This document shows positions 1 through 8,006 of a stretch of DNA of 64,000 nt, piece by piece (the first letter of the stretch is position 1; every line of letters begins with the position of its first letter). A program made the translations under genes and the position numbers. Below the pieces are notes generated by a model. The model ran no database searches, was not told the origin of the DNA, and saw only the letters and a program-made list of their open reading frames with translations. Source of the DNA: Leeia speluncae (lineage in GTDB: Bacteria; Pseudomonadota; Gammaproteobacteria; Burkholderiales; Leeiaceae); the NCBI RefSeq assembly GCF_020564625.1, contig NZ_JAJBZT010000002.1, positions 124,001-188,000 of the forward strand, written 5' to 3'.

Positions 1-175
1 CAAAGCCAGCCGTTTGAATCGCGGCCCTAACGCGATCTCGACTTTCTTTTACTTCTGCTTCAGGTAGCCCAACCAAGGCAAATGAAGGCAATCCGTTTGC
101 CAGATGCACCTCAACCGTAACAAGCGGTGCAGACAATCCATTTAAGGCACGACTATAAAGTACAGCTAAAGACAT
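1..175 (-). CDS. ComM/YifB family Mg-chelatase-like AAA protein, N-terminal part only
   Basis: The reverse strand reads from an ATG at 175 to the window edge, giving about 58 residues: MSLAVLYSRALNGL, then EVHLANGLPSFALVGLPEAE and a VKESRDRVRAAI segment. This is the characteristic N-terminus of the YifB/ComM family. Members carry an N-terminal Lon-S16-like domain followed by an AAA+ Mg-chelatase-type ATPase. In naturally competent bacteria ComM is a hexameric helicase that promotes branch migration during transformation. The ATPase domain lies outside the window, so only the N-terminal domain can be judged. It is transcribed in the same direction as rsmI but downstream of it, 68 bases away. 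The family call is firm; the competence role is inference. Confidence 0.85.
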   Translation of the reverse strand, partial: MSLAVLYSRALNGLSAPLVTVEVHLANGLPSFALVGLPEAEVKESRDRVRAAIQTAGF

Positions 176-243
176 TACCCCTCACTTTCAAACGGCTGAA
201 CCATCAGCCTATTTAGAAATTAACGAGGGATAGGTCTTTCTGG

Positions 244-1134
244 CTATTCCTCGTCTTCAAGCGCTGCTTTTAGATTCAGCGCATGTTGATACAATTCATT
301 TTTAGCTAGCCCGGTGATTTTCACCGCAAGGCCAACAGCTTGTTTTAAAGGCAACTCGGCAATCAATATTTGCAATAGCCGATCAGCATCTGCAGGCAAG
401 CCTTCTTCGGTCGTTACTGGTTTTTGGCAAGCAGAAAGCACCAATACAAATTCGCCACGCTGCTGATTACTATCACCAGAAACCCACTCTACCGCCTCAC
501 CCAATGGCAAACGGCGAATGGTTTCAAACGTTTTGGTTAGTTCTCTACAAATAACAATTTCACGGTCGACACCTAATGTGTCGCGTAAATCGGTTAAGCA
601 ATCGAGAATACGGTGCGGTGCCTCATAAATAATTTGCAGACTTTCATCTTCTGCAAGTTGCAAAATCGCCTCCACCCTCGCCCCCCGTTTTGGCGGTAAA
701 AAGCCCACAAAACGGAACGTTGTTTCTGTAAACCCGCTCGCAGAAACGGCGGCGATCGCGGCAGACGGGCCAGGAATAGGCACTACTTTTAAGCCAGCCG
801 CCAACACCGCAGCAACCACCACCGCACCAGGATCAGACACACCCGGTGTACCGGCATCCGAAATCACCGCAACGTCTTGCCCTTCTTGCAGCATTGTCAC
901 AATTTTTTCTGCGCTGCTACGCTCATTGTGCTCATGCGATGCAATCAATCTTGGTCGAACACCAAGGTGGCGTAACAAGCCACCAGATACCCGCGTATCT
1001 TCAGCCGCTACAATATCTACTTGACCTAATACACTAGTTGCACGCACAGTCATGTCTTGAAGATTTCCAATCGGCGTTGCGACCACATATAATGTGCCCA
1101 ACGCTTTTTTATCGGTGCCGCCATGCGTATTCAT
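244..1134 (-). CDS. rsmI: 16S rRNA (cytidine-1402-2'-O)-methyltransferase RsmI
   Basis: RsmI uses S-adenosylmethionine to methylate the 2'-OH of C1402 in the decoding centre of 16S rRNA. The 296-residue protein opens with GTLYVVATPIGNLQDMT and carries AAEDTRVSGGLLRHLG, SDAGTPGVSDPG and PGPSAAIAAVSASG, all hallmarks of the tetrapyrrole-methylase-fold RsmI family, at normal family length. The start is ATG at 1134. It is divergent from the lpoA-like gene and the two 5' ends overlap by 12 bases, so each promoter must lie inside the other's coding sequence. The same divergent rsmI/lpoA arrangement exists in E. coli. The C-terminal SKE-type segment seems intact. Confidence 0.95.
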   Translation of the reverse strand: MNTHGGTDKKALGTLYVVATPIGNLQDMTVRATSVLGQVDIVAAEDTRVSGGLLRHLGVRPRLIASHEHNERSSAEKIVTMLQEGQDVAVISDAGTPGVSDPGAVVVAAVLAAGLKVVPIPGPSAAIAAVSASGFTETTFRFVGFLPPKRGARVEAILQLAEDESLQIIYEAPHRILDCLTDLRDTLGVDREIVICRELTKTFETIRRLPLGEAVEWVSGDSNQQRGEFVLVLSACQKPVTTEEGLPADADRLLQILIAELPLKQAVGLAVKITGLAKNELYQHALNLKAALEDEE

Positions 1135-2199
1135 GCTATTGTCCTATATGTTGTTGCCATAGTCTATATGACTATCCTACCTGTAGTTAGTCGAGCAGAA
1201 GAACAGCCCGCATCTGAGCCGGTCAATTCACAAAAACCGCACATTGCAGTTATCCTGCCTTTGCAATCCAAAACCTTGGGCGATGCCTCTGAAGCCATCA
1301 AGAATGGGGTTGCGGCAGCCGCCAGCCAACCGAGTGTGGGCGATCTGCCTTATATGTTCTATCCAATTGCCGATGAAGCGCACGATTTTGCAGGCGCCTA
1401 CCAAGAAGCAATTCATGCCGGCGCCAAGGTCGTCATTGGCCCATTAATGCTAAATACCATCAAACAACTTGCCGCGAATGCACCAGTGCCGGTACCTACG
1501 CTTGCTTTAAATTTGCCGCCTGAGAATACCGTGCTTCCCAACTTGTTTGGCTTAAACTTGTCTGCAGCAGCAGAAGCAAAGCAAATTGCTAATCGCTTAT
1601 ATACAGCGGGCTTTCGTCGCGCCATGACAGTCACCCAAGAATCGCCGCTATCTCAACGCACCTCTCAAGCCTTTTCGACCGCATGGCAAGGTCTAGGTGC
1701 ATCGGTAAGTACGCAACTGCTTGTTGCTGCCAATAAACCCGATTATAACGCGCTTCGCAAAGAAGCTAGCCAATGTAATTGCGATGTGATCTTTTTAGCC
1801 ACCGATGAAGCTAGAACGAAGCTGTTAAAACCATTTATGCCAAGCAATATTCCGGTGTATACCACTTCTCAAGGTTTTTCTAGCAAAACCAAAATTACCA
1901 ATGCTGTCGATGTAGAAGGCTTACATTTCTTTGATATGCCTTGGCTGCTTTCGCCAGACCACCCTGCAGTGATGGTCTACCCTCGTTCAAGTAAACCACT
2001 TGTCGTTGAAGACGAGCGATTATACGCACTAGGTATTGATGCATTGCGCGTAGCAGAATCATTAGCCAAGACAAATCAACCCGCGATGGTCATCGACGGC
2101 GTGACAGGGCAGCTTACGCTAGGCAATGATGGCATCTTTGTCAGAGACCTAGTCGCCGCCGAAGTGAAAGATGGACAAGTGATCCGTTCTGTCCAATGA
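1123..2199 (+). CDS. LpoA/LppC-like penicillin-binding protein activator (periplasmic, no lipobox)
   Basis: This is a 358-residue exported protein with a type I periplasmic-binding-protein-like fold (IAVILPLQSKTLGDASEAIKNGV, then VIGPLMLN). That is the layout of the C-terminal half of E. coli LpoA, the outer-membrane lipoprotein that activates PBP1A. Position between rsmI and yraN-diaA-dolP supports orthology. Residues 1-25 look like a cleavable signal peptide (MRIHAIVLYVVAIVYM...VVSRA-EE). There is no lipobox cysteine, and the N-terminal TPR-like half of LpoA is absent, so it may be a soluble, truncated relative. An alternative start is the ATG at 1168. It overlaps yraN by ATGA (2196-2199), so the two are probably translationally coupled. 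Family call good; PBP1A activation is inferred from synteny. Confidence 0.8.
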   Translation: MRIHAIVLYVVAIVYMTILPVVSRAEEQPASEPVNSQKPHIAVILPLQSKTLGDASEAIKNGVAAAASQPSVGDLPYMFYPIADEAHDFAGAYQEAIHAGAKVVIGPLMLNTIKQLAANAPVPVPTLALNLPPENTVLPNLFGLNLSAAAEAKQIANRLYTAGFRRAMTVTQESPLSQRTSQAFSTAWQGLGASVSTQLLVAANKPDYNALRKEASQCNCDVIFLATDEARTKLLKPFMPSNIPVYTTSQGFSSKTKITNAVDVEGLHFFDMPWLLSPDHPAVMVYPRSSKPLVVEDERLYALGIDALRVAESLAKTNQPAMVIDGVTGQLTLGNDGIFVRDLVAAEVKDGQVIRSVQ

Positions 2200-2552
2200 C
2201 CATTGCGCAATCCAAAGGACAAGCCGCTGAACTAGATGCGTTGAACTATCTTCAGCGGCAAGGACTATCACTGATCGATCAAAATTACCGCTGTCGATAC
2301 GGGGAAATTGACCTCATCATGAAAGATGGTCAAACCTTGGTGTTTATTGAAGTGCGGAAACGACAGTCGGCTAAATTTGGTGGTGCGATTGCAAGTGTGG
2401 CTTATACAAAACAGCAAAAACTTATTTTGACGGCGCAACATTTTCTGACCACATTAAAGAAAATGCCCGTATGTCGATTTGATGTAATTGGCTATGAAGG
2501 AAGCGCATTGCAGCCTGTTTGGATAAAGGACGCCTTCCAATTGGCATCGTAA
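2196..2552 (+). CDS. yraN: YraN/UPF0102 family endonuclease-like protein
   Basis: This 118-residue protein begins GQAAELDALNYLQRQGLSLI and contains RCRYGEIDLIMKDGQTLVFIEVRKR. That is the GEID...FVEVR signature of the UPF0102 family, whose fold resembles PD-(D/E)XK/Holliday-junction resolvases. E and D of GEID and the E of IEVR are the probable metal ligands. The cellular role of YraN is not established. It lies directly after the lpoA-like gene with a 4-base overlap and before diaA, as in E. coli. The 139-base gap to diaA (2553-2691) shows no obvious terminator or promoter to me, so read-through into diaA is plausible. Confidence 0.93.
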   Translation: MTIAQSKGQAAELDALNYLQRQGLSLIDQNYRCRYGEIDLIMKDGQTLVFIEVRKRQSAKFGGAIASVAYTKQQKLILTAQHFLTTLKKMPVCRFDVIGYEGSALQPVWIKDAFQLAS

Positions 2553-2691
2553 ACCGATGCTGAACAGAAACTGAATCAACTATCTCAGCGTTATCCAGAT
2601 TGGGTATGTCGTTGGAACTATTACAAAAGTATGATGTTCTTACAGGAAAGGCCCAGTCAGCGGATCACCTTTTATTAGCGTTAAGGGTTTT

Positions 2692-3282
2692 ATGGATTTA
2701 ACTGCCCGTATACAACTGCAATGTCACGAGAGCAAAGAAGCAACAGATTGGTTAGCTGAACATTTAGCAAGTCCAATCGCCATTGCAGCGGAATTAATGG
2801 TCGAAAGTTTAATGCAGGACGGTAAGGTACTTACCTGTGGCAATGGTGGCTCTGCTGCGTTGGCACAATATACCGCCGCCTTATTACTGAGTAGGTTAGA
2901 AAATGAACGGCCTGCTTTGTCTGCGATTGCCTTGGGTGCGACACCCATTTTGATCACCGCCATCGCAGCCGACCAAGGTTTCCAATTTGGCTTAACCAGG
3001 CAAGTAGAAGCCCTTGCACACCCGCAAGACATTTTGTTGGTATTTGCCAGCCATGGCAGTCCTGAAAACTTGCAAGCAGCCATTCAAACAGCACACGACA
3101 GGGGGATGCGCGTCATTGCGCTAACAGGCCGAGAAGATGCTGATTTGGCGGCGCAGTTAACCGAAGATGATCTGCTGCTGAATATACCGCTAACCGGTAT
3201 CGCACGAATTCAAGAGATGCATATGCTTGCGATTCATGCATTGTGTGATGCCATAGATTGCCTATTACTAGGAGTTGAATAA
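2692..3282 (+). CDS. diaA: SIS-domain DnaA initiator-associating protein DiaA / GmhA-like
   Basis: A 196-residue single SIS (sugar isomerase) domain protein: the phosphosugar-binding segment is VLTCGNGGSAALAQYTAALLL, with further SIS elements LLVFASHGSPENL and VIALTGRED. Proteins of this type are either GmhA (sedoheptulose-7-phosphate isomerase) or the related DiaA, which binds DnaA and promotes its assembly at oriC. The flanking yraN and dolP genes match the E. coli diaA locus, so DiaA is the better call; there are no LPS heptose genes nearby. The stop overlaps the dolP start by one base (TAATG at 3280-3284), indicating translational coupling. Confidence 0.85.
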   Translation: MDLTARIQLQCHESKEATDWLAEHLASPIAIAAELMVESLMQDGKVLTCGNGGSAALAQYTAALLLSRLENERPALSAIALGATPILITAIAADQGFQFGLTRQVEALAHPQDILLVFASHGSPENLQAAIQTAHDRGMRVIALTGREDADLAAQLTEDDLLLNIPLTGIARIQEMHMLAIHALCDAIDCLLLGVE

Positions 3283-3878
3283 TGTCACTCAATACCCGTT
3301 TTCCAGCTAAATCCGTTGCCATCTTGCTTCTAGCAAGCTTAGCTGCACCATTATTATCTGGTTGTGTTGCCGCCGTTGCCGGTGGTGTTGCCGTAGGTGC
3401 AATGTCTGCAAATGATCGCCGTACAACAGGTACTCAGATTGAAGATCAATCCATTGAGAGCAAAGCAGAGTCTCGTATCTCTGCCAAATACGGTGACAAA
3501 GTTGCACATGTAAATGTTATTAGCTTTAACCGCCACGCCCTACTGACCGGTGAAGTTGCCGATGCGGCAACCAAAGTAGATATTGAAAAAATGGTACGTG
3601 CTGTGCCAAATGTGGCCGGTGTGCATAATGAGTTAACCATTGCACCAGTGAGCAGTTTCTCTGATCGCACAAGTGATGGTTACATTACGTCCAAAGTAAA
3701 AGCGCGTTTAGTAGACAGCAAACAAGTCTCTACCAACCATGTTAAAGTCGTGACTGAACGTAAAATTGTCTACTTAATGGGCTTAGTGAGCCATAAAGAG
3801 GGCGATGCAGCTGCTTCTGTTGCTAGCACAACAGGCAGTGTAGCCAAAGTCATTACCTTGTTTGAATATCTAGATTAA
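3282..3878 (+). CDS. dolP: Outer-membrane lipoprotein DolP (YraP), two BON domains
   Basis: A 198-residue lipoprotein. The N-terminus has a hydrophobic signal and a lipobox, LLSG-C at residue 28, followed by AAVAGGVAVGAMSANDRRTTGTQ, typical of YraP/DolP. Two BON domains follow: about residues 58-110 (ESRISAKYGDKVAHVNVISFNRHALLTGEV) and 125-195 (YITSKVKARLVDSK...VVTERKIVYLMGLVS). DolP sits at the inner leaflet of the outer membrane, binds anionic lipid at division sites and supports outer-membrane integrity and amidase activation in enterics and Neisseria. Last gene of the lpoA-yraN-diaA-dolP run. Confidence 0.93.
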   Translation: MSLNTRFPAKSVAILLLASLAAPLLSGCVAAVAGGVAVGAMSANDRRTTGTQIEDQSIESKAESRISAKYGDKVAHVNVISFNRHALLTGEVADAATKVDIEKMVRAVPNVAGVHNELTIAPVSSFSDRTSDGYITSKVKARLVDSKQVSTNHVKVVTERKIVYLMGLVSHKEGDAAASVASTTGSVAKVITLFEYLD

Positions 3879-3908
3879 TCAAACTACCCAATCGTTAATG
3901 GGGGCAAA

Positions 3909-4373
3909 ATGCGGGATCATCTATTAAAAGAAGTTGCTACATCCCATGGTCTTGATGTTGATGCCCCCTTATTGATTGGTGGAAACTACACCCCCGTTTT
4001 ACAGCATGCCGGCGTAGTTTATATTAGTGGACAAATTCCACGTGTCGGGGCCACCGTTACCGTGATTGGCGCAGCAGGTAGAGAAGTAGACTTGCATGGC
4101 GCACAATTGGCGGCGAGGATTTGCGCCCTACGAGCGGTCATTTTGCTTTATCAAGAACTTGGCACGCTAGATCGTGTTGAGAAGATTCTGAAGCTCAATG
4201 TATTTGTTCAATCTGCACCAGACTTTACGCTACAAAGCGAAGTCGCCAATGGCGCATCCGATTTACTCGAACTAATTTTTGGGGCAAGTTGCCTACACAC
4301 GAGAACCTCTGTTGGTGTGATTCAACTGCCTAAAAATGCGACTGTAGAGGTGGACCTTATCGCAGCGATTTAA
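3909..4373 (+). CDS. RidA family (YjgF/YER057c/UK114) protein
   Basis: A 154-residue RidA-superfamily protein of the slightly longer, LTP-like subgroup. It shows the GGNYTPVLQHAGVVYISGQIPR core, NVFVQSAPDFTLQSEVANGAS and, near the C-terminus, CLHTRTSVGVIQLPKNATVEV. The arginine in HTRTSVGV corresponds to the residue that binds the carboxylate of the imine/enamine substrate. RidA proteins hydrolyse reactive 2-aminoacrylate and related intermediates; the exact substrate here is unknown. GGGGGC at 3899-3904 is a possible ribosome binding site. It follows dolP by 30 bases and may be cotranscribed. Confidence 0.88.
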   Translation: MRDHLLKEVATSHGLDVDAPLLIGGNYTPVLQHAGVVYISGQIPRVGATVTVIGAAGREVDLHGAQLAARICALRAVILLYQELGTLDRVEKILKLNVFVQSAPDFTLQSEVANGASDLLELIFGASCLHTRTSVGVIQLPKNATVEVDLIAAI

Positions 4374-4404
4374 TGCGAAGAAGGCTATGTCCCGTCCATC
4401 AGTA

Positions 4405-4809
4405 TTACGCCTTCACTTCGGTACATAACTCAACAACCAAACCATCTGGGCATTTTAGCCAAGAAACGGTTTGTCCCCATGGCATCTCTGCTGGCAGGGC
4501 TAATGAAGTAGCCCCTTCGGCGACCGCATTGGCGTGCGCTGCAGCTACATCCTCGGTCACCAAGGCAATTTCCATCCCGATGGGTTGTGATGAACGATCG
4601 GCAGCCACATAACCATTTGGGAAGTGATGAAACCCTAATTCATGCGCAGCGAACGCGAGTAGCGTTTGCCCTGTTTCTAATTCCCCATACGTACCAGACT
4701 CATGCAGAAACCGACGTTGCAATCCAAAGGCGCGCTCACAAAACGATAGAGAAGCCTCTACATTTGCCACATATAAAATGGTATAGCCAAATTTCATCTG
4801 CTCGTTCAC
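4405..4809 (-). CDS. VOC family (glyoxalase/bleomycin-resistance-like) protein
   Basis: A 134-residue single VOC-fold protein with the usual two beta-alpha-beta-beta-beta halves: FGYTILYVANVEASLSFCERAFGLQRRF, then IGMEIALVTEDVAAAHANAVAEGA and CPDGLVVELC at the end. H, E and E residues in the usual metal-site positions are plausible, but no substrate can be named. It lies on the same strand as lysR and begins 19 bases after the lysR stop, so it may be the distal gene of a lysR transcript. It converges on the RidA gene. Confidence 0.85.
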   Translation of the reverse strand: MNEQMKFGYTILYVANVEASLSFCERAFGLQRRFLHESGTYGELETGQTLLAFAAHELGFHHFPNGYVAADRSSQPIGMEIALVTEDVAAAHANAVAEGATSLALPAEMPWGQTVSWLKCPDGLVVELCTEVKA

Positions 4810-4828
4810 TTTTGTTGGGGTGGATTAC

Positions 4829-5740
4829 CTATATTAGCCCTAGCTTCCCCTGTATGTCATTGGCAAATTGCCGAAGTGCTATTTGCACACTCTCCAAGAT
4901 AGGTGTTTCTGGGCGATGAATAGGTAATACGACACTGACTTGATAGGGAATAGATGTTGAAAAACGCCTAACGATCATCGACTCGCCTTGTAGAGCTAAC
5001 GCGGTTAGCGGGTTAACAATCGCCACACCTAATCCAGCAGAAACTAAACTACAGACAGAGACTGCGCTCGCAGTTTCCCACTGTAATTGACGGGTTACGC
5101 CGGCTTCCTCAAACACCTGATCTACCTGCTGGCGGTACGGGTCTTCTGGCGCCAAGCTAACAAAGGCACTCCCTTCAAAATCTTGCGGGGAAAGGATTGT
5201 TTTAGATGCCAATGGATGATTCGCAGGTAGTACACAAACTTCATCTACACAGAGCACTTCCGTCACAGAGGTACCCGGTGGTGCATCTTGCCCTTCCGTC
5301 ATCCCGATATCGAATCGCTGCATACTCAACCACTCTTCAAGTAAAGGGGACTCCTGTGGCGTAATGCTCACTTGAATATCAGGGACTAGCTTTTGCAGAT
5401 AACTGCACACACTTGGCATTAGGGCATGCGCAAAGGCGGGTTGGCACACCACAGACAACGTTGCGCCTTGTTGTTTGGCCAATTGCGTGGCCGTATCGAT
5501 GATGCGAGATAGCCCAATGTAGGATCGCTGAACCTCCTCAAACAGGGTATAGGCATTTGCAGTCGGCTGTAAGCGCCCCTTCTCCCGCGTGAACAGCGCA
5601 TAGCCGAGCAACTGTTCAAGTCTGGCTAACTCACGGCTAAGCGTTGGCTGTGAGGTATGCAGTAATCTGGCGGCGTTAGTTAAGCTGCCGCTGGTCATGA
5701 TGGCACGAAAGACTTCGATGTGGCGGTGTTGGATGGTCAT
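4829..5740 (-). CDS. lysR: LysR, LysR-type activator of lysA
   Basis: A 303-residue LysR-type regulator, divergent from lysA. It has an N-terminal winged helix-turn-helix (RHIEVFRAIMTSGSLTNAAR, then LLHTSQPTLSRELARLE) and a C-terminal effector domain. Remembered E. coli LysR contains close matches to the segments LHTSQPTxSRELAR, LFEEVQRS, ITPQESPLLEEWLS, DEVCVLPxxHPLA and VNPLTAL, all present here. I therefore call an orthologue rather than a generic family member. LysR activates lysA when diaminopimelate is available and lysine is scarce. The 5' ends are separated by only 63-102 bases, which should hold the shared operator. Confidence 0.88.
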   Translation of the reverse strand: MTIQHRHIEVFRAIMTSGSLTNAARLLHTSQPTLSRELARLEQLLGYALFTREKGRLQPTANAYTLFEEVQRSYIGLSRIIDTATQLAKQQGATLSVVCQPAFAHALMPSVCSYLQKLVPDIQVSITPQESPLLEEWLSMQRFDIGMTEGQDAPPGTSVTEVLCVDEVCVLPANHPLASKTILSPQDFEGSAFVSLAPEDPYRQQVDQVFEEAGVTRQLQWETASAVSVCSLVSAGLGVAIVNPLTALALQGESMIVRRFSTSIPYQVSVVLPIHRPETPILESVQIALRQFANDIQGKLGLI

Positions 5741-5842
5741 TACATATCAAAAATGAATAGCATTACCAAATATTAGCATTTTACTGAATAGATAGTTTAC
5801 GAGATGATAGACGGTAATTTCAATTGGACTGTCGATCTCATC
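5741..5842. promoter_or_regulatory. lysR-lysA divergent control region
   Basis: This short AT-rich spacer separates the two divergent genes. It contains a partial direct repeat, ATAGCATTACC at about 5758 and ATTAGCATTTT at about 5773, which could be half-sites for LysR. I cannot define the promoters or operator precisely. Confidence 0.4.
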
Positions 5843-7081
5843 ATGCAAACACCAGATACCCAACGCCTTTCTCAACTAGCAGCTGAATATCAAACGCCAT
5901 TGTGGGTTTATGATGCGACAGTAATCCGCGCTCGCATCCACGCGCTAAAACAGTTTGATACCATCCGCTTCGCGCAAAAAGCCTGCTCGAACACGCATAT
6001 TCTGCGCTTGATGCGCGAAGAAGGTGTCAAAGTGGATGCAGTATCACGCGGAGAAATTTTGCGTGCGCTAGCTGCTGGTTATGATGCGGTGGACGAGCCA
6101 TCTGGCATTGTGTTTACCGCCGACTTGATCGACCGCGACACATTGGAAACCGTAGTGGCGCACCAAGTTCCGGTGAATGCAGGCTCAATTGATATGCTGC
6201 ACCAGCTAGGCGAAGCATCAAAAGGCCATCGCGTGTGGTTGCGTATTAACCCTGGCTTTGGCCACGGCCATAGCAACAAAACCAACACCGGTGGCGAACA
6301 CAGCAAGCACGGCATCTGGCATAGCGATTTGCCGGAAGCCTTGGCGGCGATCGCCCAGCATGGCCTGAAGCTGGTTGGCTTACATATGCACATTGGCTCG
6401 GGTGTGGATTACACCCACTTAGAATCGGTGTGTGGCGCGATGGTTGATCTAGTTCGCCAAGCCAAAGCAGCAGGACATGATCTTCATGCCATTTCTGCTG
6501 GCGGTGGATTGTCTATTCCTTACCGTGATGGCGATGCAACCATTGATACCGAACACTACTTTGGTTTGTGGGATGCAGCACGCAAAGAAGCAGAGACCGT
6601 TGTCGGCCATGCGTTGGGCTTAGAAATTGAACCTGGCCGTTACTTGGTGGCAGAGTCTGGCAACCTGATCGCCGAAGTGCGCGCGACGAAGAACGCCGGT
6701 AGCAATCACTTTGTATTAGTCGATGCGGGTTTTAACGAACTAATGCGTCCGTCGATGTACGGTAGCTACCATGGCATTACCGTTGTACCTGCGAATGGAC
6801 AAGCATCTGCCGCAAAACCAACCGTCGTAGCGGGCCCGTTATGTGAATCAGGCGATGTATTTACCCAAGCAGATGGTGGCGTAGTTACCCCACGTGATCT
6901 ACCTGCAGCCGCAGTCGGTGACTTAGTGATTTTTCACGATACGGGTGCGTATGGCGCATCGATGTCGAGCAACTACAATACCCGCCCACTGATTGCAGAA
7001 GTATTAGTTGATGGCGACGCTAGCCGCTTGATTCGCCGCCGCCAGACAGTAGACGAACTGCTGGCACTAGAAAACGTATAA
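5843..7081 (+). CDS. lysA: Diaminopimelate decarboxylase
   Basis: LysA is a PLP enzyme that decarboxylates meso-diaminopimelate to L-lysine, the last step of lysine synthesis. The protein has RFAQKACSN with the PLP lysine (K46), IHIGSG-type MHIGSGVDYTHLE, EIEPGRYLV, CESGDVF with the cross-dimer cysteine and HDTGAYGASMSSNYN. The sequence follows the gamma-proteobacterial LysA subtype closely (for example VNPGFGHGHS-type NPGFGHGHSNKTNTGGE), matching its pairing with lysR. The longer reading frame begins at ATG 5804. I prefer ATG 5843 because family alignment starts shortly before QTPLWVYDA, but neither start has a convincing ribosome binding site. About 413 residues. Confidence 0.92.
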   Translation: MQTPDTQRLSQLAAEYQTPLWVYDATVIRARIHALKQFDTIRFAQKACSNTHILRLMREEGVKVDAVSRGEILRALAAGYDAVDEPSGIVFTADLIDRDTLETVVAHQVPVNAGSIDMLHQLGEASKGHRVWLRINPGFGHGHSNKTNTGGEHSKHGIWHSDLPEALAAIAQHGLKLVGLHMHIGSGVDYTHLESVCGAMVDLVRQAKAAGHDLHAISAGGGLSIPYRDGDATIDTEHYFGLWDAARKEAETVVGHALGLEIEPGRYLVAESGNLIAEVRATKNAGSNHFVLVDAGFNELMRPSMYGSYHGITVVPANGQASAAKPTVVAGPLCESGDVFTQADGGVVTPRDLPAAAVGDLVIFHDTGAYGASMSSNYNTRPLIAEVLVDGDASRLIRRRQTVDELLALENV

Positions 7082-7104
7082 GCGGTTTTCTCCTAGTACG
7101 CTTC

Positions 7105-7135
7105 AAAATGCCCAGCCAATTCGGTTGGGCATTTT
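7105..7135. terminator. Bidirectional intrinsic terminator lysA / HxlR gene
   Basis: A 13-bp stem (7105-7117 with 7123-7135, one G-T wobble) surrounds a 5-base loop AATTC. A-rich and T-rich flanks lie on both sides, so it can serve lysA on the plus strand and the convergent HxlR gene. Confidence 0.88.
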
Positions 7136-7144
7136 ATTTTCTGG

Positions 7145-7492
7145 CTACGCGGCTACTTCAATCCCTGCTGCTTGTACCGATTGTCCAAATGCTGCCATCG
7201 CATAGATGAGTTGCTTCATTTCCTGCCCCAGCGACGTGAGTTCGTACTCGGTGGTTGGCGGAATCGTCGGAAAAATTGTCTTTTTCAGCAGTTGATGTTG
7301 CTCCAACTGCTTGAGTCGCTCTGCCAAAATCCGTGGGCTAATGCCAGGAATCCCCCGCTGTAGTTCCGAATAGCGTTTTTTCCCGCTAATTAACTCTCGC
7401 ACAATCAGCGTTGTCCACTTATGGCCAACCAACTCTGCCGTCAGCCGCACCGGGCAGCCATCATCACACGGCAACACTTTAAGCGAATCCAT
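7145..7492 (-). CDS. HxlR family transcriptional regulator
   Basis: A 115-residue winged-helix protein of the HxlR/MarR-like class: CPVRLTAELVGHKWTTLIVRELISG, KKRYSELQRGIPGISPRILAERLKQLE and TEYELTSLGQEM are the family's conserved blocks. Cysteines C9 and C13 sit at the N-terminus, where redox- or electrophile-sensing HxlR members (HypR, YodB) carry their sensor cysteine. It is divergent from a two-gene operon (membrane protein plus methyltransferase), which is its probable target. Confidence 0.9.
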   Translation of the reverse strand: MDSLKVLPCDDGCPVRLTAELVGHKWTTLIVRELISGKKRYSELQRGIPGISPRILAERLKQLEQHQLLKKTIFPTIPPTTEYELTSLGQEMKQLIYAMAAFGQSVQAAGIEVAA

Positions 7493-7512
7493 GGCACTTC
7501 CTTTTTGGTAAC

Positions 7513-7526
7513 TACTTCCAAAAGTA
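7513..7526. promoter_or_regulatory. Candidate HxlR operator
   Basis: The inverted repeat TACTT-CCAA-AAGTA lies just upstream of the HxlR start, in the divergent gap 7493-7598. HxlR-type regulators such as HypR and YodB bind short TACT/AGTA dyads of this kind. Only the sequence resemblance supports it. Confidence 0.4.
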
Positions 7527-7598
7527 TAGCACTAGTTTTATGATGCCTAGCAACTGATCAGCCAACTATTTTTTGCAACGCTTCAGAGGAAATTCATC

Positions 7599-8006
7599 AT
7601 GAAACCGATTCAATGGATCGCCACCATCGTTGGCATAGTTCAGCTCGTACTAGGCGCGCTTTATCTACTTGCACCGCACCAGCTATTAGGCTGGATGGGG
7701 CACTCCACCGTCGCGGCAGATATCGCTTACCCGCTAGGGATGCTATCTGCACGCTTTCTAGTCTATGGGGTGCTGATGTTGGTGGCGGCGAAACAACCGG
7801 CACAACACCGTAGCTTGCTACAAGGGATGATATGGATTCAGGTAGTCGACTTGGCTGTTGGCGTCTTTTATACCGCCAACGGCTCGGTAAGTTGGCATTT
7901 GTCTGCCTTCCCGATGTTTAACGCCGCACTGATTATTGGGCTGCTACAACTTTGGATGCCAAAATCAGCCAAGACTAGCCCCTCGCTATCGCAGGCAAAT
8001 GCATGA
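7599..8006 (+). CDS. Small four-helix integral membrane protein, unknown function
   Basis: A 135-residue protein that is mostly hydrophobic, with about four membrane segments: residues 6-27 (IATIVGIVQLVLGALYLLAP), 44-63, 75-95 and 103-118. No catalytic motif is visible. The start ATG 7599 follows AGAGGA at good spacing. Its stop overlaps the methyltransferase start by ATGA (8003-8006), so the two form a coupled operon divergent from the HxlR regulator. The HxlR pairing suggests a stress- or redox-responsive unit, but this is inference. Confidence 0.8.
   Translation: MKPIQWIATIVGIVQLVLGALYLLAPHQLLGWMGHSTVAADIAYPLGMLSARFLVYGVLMLVAAKQPAQHRSLLQGMIWIQVVDLAVGVFYTANGSVSWHLSAFPMFNAALIIGLLQLWMPKSAKTSPSLSQANA

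Noticed and set aside
846-1037. 63-codon plus-strand ORF inside rsmI
   Set aside because: Lies wholly opposite a well-conserved gene; no ribosome site or family.
2553-2691. Small gene between yraN and diaA
   Set aside because: Short, interrupted frames only; no ribosome site or conserved peptide.
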